From the NCBI RefSeq assembly GCF_017114825.1, contig NZ_JADEVO010000044.1, positions 1 through 44,647 on the forward strand: a stretch of 44,647 nucleotides of DNA. The letters are read 5' to 3'. The translations under genes and the position numbers were made by a program. The stretch is from Pseudomonas gregormendelii (lineage in GTDB: Bacteria > Pseudomonadota > Gammaproteobacteria > Pseudomonadales > Pseudomonadaceae). Below are positions 42,467 to 44,647 of this stretch, in pieces (the stretch's first letter is position 1; every line of letters begins with the position of its first letter). Under the pieces are notes generated by a model. The model did no database searches and was not told the origin of the DNA. It saw only the letters and a list, made by a program, of their open reading frames with translations.

Positions 42467-42652
42467 GTGAAGCTGGTAGACCATGAAACACCGCCGCGGT
42501 CGCGCGTTTACACCGATCCGTTGGAATATTTGATGACAGTCATGAATGACGGCGGGACACCTATGGGTGAAAGACTGTACGTGGCTGCGGCTCTGATGCC
42601 TTATTTCCACATCGCCCTCGATACGCCCGAGGGCGCTGAAACAGGCGATTGA
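42467..42652 (+). CDS. TerS C-terminal-like ORF, in frame after a TAG
   Basis: 61 aa from a GTG directly after the TerS stop, in the same frame. DPLEYLMTVMNDGGTPMGER and AAALMPYFHIAL resemble the C-terminal helical domain of small terminases. No ribosome site precedes the GTG. It could be made by re-initiation, by TAG readthrough as a 224-residue-frame product, or be a decayed or duplicated domain. Confidence 0.5.
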   Translation: MKLVDHETPPRSRVYTDPLEYLMTVMNDGGTPMGERLYVAAALMPYFHIALDTPEGAETGD

Positions 42653-43112
42653 ACGGCATGGTTGCTCATCTCTGGATTAAGGGATGACTGTTCTACACCG
42701 AAGCGCGAAACGGCCCTAGGATTTGACGGAGACCGAATTACCTCGACGCCTTTTGCGGTAAGGCTGATTGAAATATCGAGGGCATTATGTCCCACTTCCT
42801 TTGGGCAACCATCTCCTAGCAATCATTCCCTGAAGCTCGCTCATTCAACCATCCTGCCGACTGATCGATCTCCACCTTAAACAAGTGAACCTCAGCAAAC
42901 GGTCAAAGATGTTAGTGACAAGCGTCTAGCAAATTGGCGCGGTACAGAGATGGATCAGGACGTGGTATAAAACAGACCAGCCGGAGGAGGACTATGTCAC
43001 GAGCCTCCACCATTAAAGTCATCATAAAAAAAGTCGATCATGCTCTCTGAAAGCGAGTTATTGTAAAAACAATGTCCCACCCCATTTGATAAAAAAATTT
43101 AGGACAACCCGC
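42653..43112. other. Intergenic stretch between packaging genes and cargo
   Basis: About 460 bases with no gene of normal size. Sequence composition changes here from GC-rich phage genes to AT-rich cargo. The only translatable signal is an 18-codon frame at 42994. No copy of the tRNA-Leu end is present. Confidence 0.5.
42994..43050 (+). CDS. Possible 18-aa leader peptide
   Basis: MSRASTIKVIIKKVDHAL follows a very strong ribosome site (GGAGGAGG) at a suitable distance, and its stop lies 62 bases before the macro-domain gene. It may be a leader peptide or the remnant of a longer gene. Only the ribosome site supports it. Confidence 0.3.
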   Translation: MSRASTIKVIIKKVDHAL

Positions 43113-43949
43113 ATGAGCAAGTTGGATTTTTTCGACAAACGAATACTGAAACAATTTTGGGGCACTGTTGCAGCTACCGGAGCGTTATTGTCGCTGATTC
43201 TGATATTCGTGACGATACCTGAAAAAACAAAAGTACTTGGCGGAGCAACTTGCCTTACGTTTTTAATGCTCATCTATATTTTCTATTGGTTTAGCTCAAA
43301 AAATCTTACCGAGGTCGAACTAAAAATAGAAAGCTCAACAGTGATCGTGAAGATGGGAGACATATTCAAGCAGCCCGGTCTAAAGGTGATTGCGTTCAAT
43401 GAGTACTTTGACACCAAAGTCGACGACATTATAATTTCACACAACTCTCTTAACGGCATTTTCATAAATAGGCATCTCCCCAAGACCCTTAATGATCTTG
43501 ACAGGCATTTGAATGAGTACCAATTCGAAAAAAACGAAATCTTAGACACTAACGAGAAAAGAGCACTTGGAAAAAAACAAAAATACGACATAGGAACAAT
43601 ATGTGTTTATGAAGAATTTATTCTTGCAGCATTTTCAAAATTCAATGACCGGAATCAAGCGTGCCTAACCATGCCTGAGTATCTCGAATTTTTAATAAAA
43701 TTCTGGGATAGCGTTAACAGAGTGTATGCGCAGCAAAGCGTTTCAGTCCCAATTTTTGGATCCGGCATAACCCGAATAAAAGAACATCGCAATATTAGCG
43801 ACGAGGAACTTCTCAAGATAATGTTGTGGACGTTCCGAATTAGCGAAATGAGATTTAAACATCCTGCCAAATTAAGCATAATAATACATAAAGACAAAAT
43901 AAGTCAGATCAGTTTGCTAGATTTAAAGTCAGCAAGAAATGGACTTTGA
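43113..43949 (+). CDS. Membrane macro-domain protein, type II Thoeris effector (ThsA-like)
   Basis: 278 aa from the ATG at 43113, with AGGA eight bases upstream. Two N-terminal membrane helices (about 15-33 and 41-60) are followed by a DUF6430-type macro domain. Its features are VKMGDIF (79-85), KVIAFNEYFDT (91-101), SLNGIFI and VPIFGSGITR (212-221). In type II Thoeris the TM-macro protein senses an ADP-ribose-derived signal made by a TIR protein and is thought to disrupt the membrane. A TIR-like gene faces it at 44049. The gene is far more AT-rich than the core genome. Family reading is from motifs only. Confidence 0.75.
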   Translation: MSKLDFFDKRILKQFWGTVAATGALLSLILIFVTIPEKTKVLGGATCLTFLMLIYIFYWFSSKNLTEVELKIESSTVIVKMGDIFKQPGLKVIAFNEYFDTKVDDIIISHNSLNGIFINRHLPKTLNDLDRHLNEYQFEKNEILDTNEKRALGKKQKYDIGTICVYEEFILAAFSKFNDRNQACLTMPEYLEFLIKFWDSVNRVYAQQSVSVPIFGSGITRIKEHRNISDEELLKIMLWTFRISEMRFKHPAKLSIIIHKDKISQISLLDLKSARNGL

Positions 43950-43983
43950 CTGGAAGAAGTTTGAATATATTTCTACACAGCCG

Positions 43984-44028
43984 AAGCTCCGACATCTCTT
44001 CGACATCTCTTCGACATCGGAGCTTTTT
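43984..44028. terminator. Two-way terminator between the convergent defence genes
   Basis: AAGCTCCGA and TCGGAGCTT pair, and a run of T residues follows. The loop is made of an 11-bp direct repeat, GACATCTCTTC, at 43991-44001 and 44002-44012, with a partial third copy. It sits between the two convergent stops and can serve both strands. Confidence 0.7.
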
Positions 44029-44048
44029 CAGGCCTTACGTAAAAGCGT

Positions 44049-44546
44049 TTAAATACCAAGGCTATCGTATGTACTTCCCAAGTAATAATGCGGGCCCTTC
44101 TTGGTCTTACTATTGAATACCTCAACATATTTATCCAGCGCTAATTGTATTATCGCTGGCTGTAGAGATACTGAAATCGTATAGTAGTCAGCATTGATGA
44201 AGGGCGCAGGGATAAACTCCTCTCTTATGAAGCGGCTCCCTCCTTTATTTGCCACTACCACCGGGAGATCAAACTCCATAATGAGTTCTATTTCATGCGC
44301 CAAAAATGAACTACCATCACCCCCTTTTCTCCTGGCGTCAGGACTACCAATCAATACGACCTGCTTAGCGTTTTTCATCCTTTCGCGGAGATTACGCTTA
44401 ATAGTTTCCCTCTGACTGGTATCTCTTGATATAAAAAGGTCATGTGCATCAAAAAAATCGAAATCGATTTTAGTGTTTTGGCGCCAGGCTTCCATAAGCC
44501 TATACAAATGAATGTCTTCACTAGTGTGCTGTCTCACAAATAACAC
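44049..44546 (-). CDS. thsB: TIR-like DUF1863 protein, Thoeris sensor (ThsB-like)
   Basis: 165 aa from the GTG at 44546. That GTG is too close to GAGGAG; a GTG three codons later, with eight-base spacing, may be the true start. The DUF1863 TIR pattern is clear: IDFDFFDAHDLF, ETIKRNLRERMKNAKQVVLIG and the likely catalytic Glu85 in FLAHEIELIMEFDLPVVVAN. ThsB proteins detect phage infection and turn NAD into a signal for ThsA. The first residues (MLFVRQHTS) do not look like the usual start of this family and may come from an insertion-sequence end. The stop codon of a transposase lies four bases upstream. Confidence 0.8.
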   Translation of the reverse strand: MLFVRQHTSEDIHLYRLMEAWRQNTKIDFDFFDAHDLFISRDTSQRETIKRNLRERMKNAKQVVLIGSPDARRKGGDGSSFLAHEIELIMEFDLPVVVANKGGSRFIREEFIPAPFINADYYTISVSLQPAIIQLALDKYVEVFNSKTKKGPHYYLGSTYDSLGI

Positions 44547-44647
44547 TCCTCATGCCTGTGAGGCCATTGCCTCACGGGCTCGCTGTATCTTGTTCAAAAT
44601 ATCTTCCCCCTTGGCGTTCCAGACGTAGCGAGTCGGCTGCGCATTTC
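44524..44647 (-). mobile_element. IS630-like element end
   Basis: The transposase tail at 44550-44647 is followed by about 26 bases ending at a TA dinucleotide (44522-44523), the target used by the IS630 group. The element would then end within the start of the TIR gene. Its other end is outside the window, so the boundary is inference. Confidence 0.45.
44550..44647 (-). CDS. Transposase C-terminus (IS630-like), partial
   Basis: 32 codons are visible, reading TRYVWNAKGEDILNKIQRAR followed by EAMASQA and a stop; the 5' part is outside the window. The FVW-x-ADEIL-x-KI-type tail is typical of IS630-family transposases. The stop is four bases from the TIR start, an arrangement that would also let the transposase message translate the TIR gene. 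Confidence 0.6.
   Translation of the reverse strand, partial: NAQPTRYVWNAKGEDILNKIQRAREAMASQA

Larger units (their letters stand above)
32547..44647. mobile_element. Integrated phage-satellite-like island at tRNA-Leu (right end not in window)
   Basis: The island starts at the tRNA-Leu 3' end with a P4-type integrase. It carries an AlpA-type regulator, a primase zinc ribbon, a RepA-like helicase, a second recombinase, an HK97-type capsid protein and a small terminase, then defence genes. Large terminase, portal, protease, tail and lysis genes are absent from the visible part. This content resembles phage-inducible islands or P4-like satellites that borrow functions from a helper phage. No second copy of the tRNA 3' end was found before 44647. 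The call is inference from gene content. Confidence 0.75.

Noticed and set aside
42653..43112. Right attachment site of the island
   Set aside because: I looked for a copy of the tRNA-Leu 3' end (AGTCTCCCTCGGGGCACCA) here and further right and found none before 44647.
32547..44647. Complete prophage
   Set aside because: No large terminase, portal, tail, or lysis genes can be read, although a capsid protein and small terminase are present.
1..44647. CRISPR array
   Set aside because: No series of regularly spaced identical repeats was seen; the repeats found are REPs, iteron-like motifs and hairpins.

Overview
The window is Pseudomonas chromosome, most likely the P. fluorescens group. The evidence is GC-rich housekeeping genes in the usual Pseudomonas order (isc cluster, ndk, rlmN, pilW, rodZ, ispG, hisS, yfgM, bamB, der; secF, secD, yajC, tgt, queA), several GTAGGAGCTGCC-type REP palindromes, and an integrative element in a tRNA-Leu gene.

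Layout. 1-125 is the right end of an IS3-family element. 218-19191 is a long run of minus-strand core genes. In transcription order they are trmJ, cysE, the isc iron-sulfur operon (iscR, iscS, iscU, iscA, hscB, hscA, fdx, iscX), ndk, rlmN, pilW, rodZ, ispG, hisS, yfgM, bamB, der, an aminotransferase and an omega-amidase. suhB (19338-20156) diverges from trmJ. 20335-24985 is a four-gene export operon: a MacB-type ATPase and a separate FtsX-type permease, a TolC-type outer-membrane protein and a HlyD/MacA-type adaptor. A small AT-rich gene for a secreted protein lies upstream. 26269-32353 holds a glycine-zipper protein, secF, secD, yajC, tgt and queA. tRNA-Leu(CAA) is at 32462-32546.

From 32547 to the window end lies an integrated element that looks like a phage satellite (PICI/P4-like), not a complete prophage. 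Its order is integrase, unknown gene, AlpA-type regulator, a structured leader resembling C4 antisense RNA with a small ash/icd-type ORF, a HEIGH metalloprotease-like gene, a CHC2 zinc-ribbon primase fragment, a RepA-like ATPase, a small TubC-like protein, a second tyrosine recombinase, an HTH protein, an HK97-type major capsid protein, a small ORF and a small terminase. No large terminase, portal, protease or tail gene is present here. Two matching sets of an 11-bp iteron-like repeat lie in opposite orientation on either side of the replication genes and are a candidate origin.

The element's right part carries AT-rich cargo: a membrane-anchored macro-domain protein and, convergent to it, a TIR-like DUF1863 protein. 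This is the gene pair of type II Thoeris anti-phage defence. An IS630-like transposase end abuts the TIR gene and may have replaced its first codons. No right attachment site is visible, so the element continues past 44647.

The most interesting points are the defence pair in a capsid- and TerS-encoding satellite, the inverted iteron sets, and the leader RNA with competing pairings. All functions are inferred from sequence reading alone; no database search was run.
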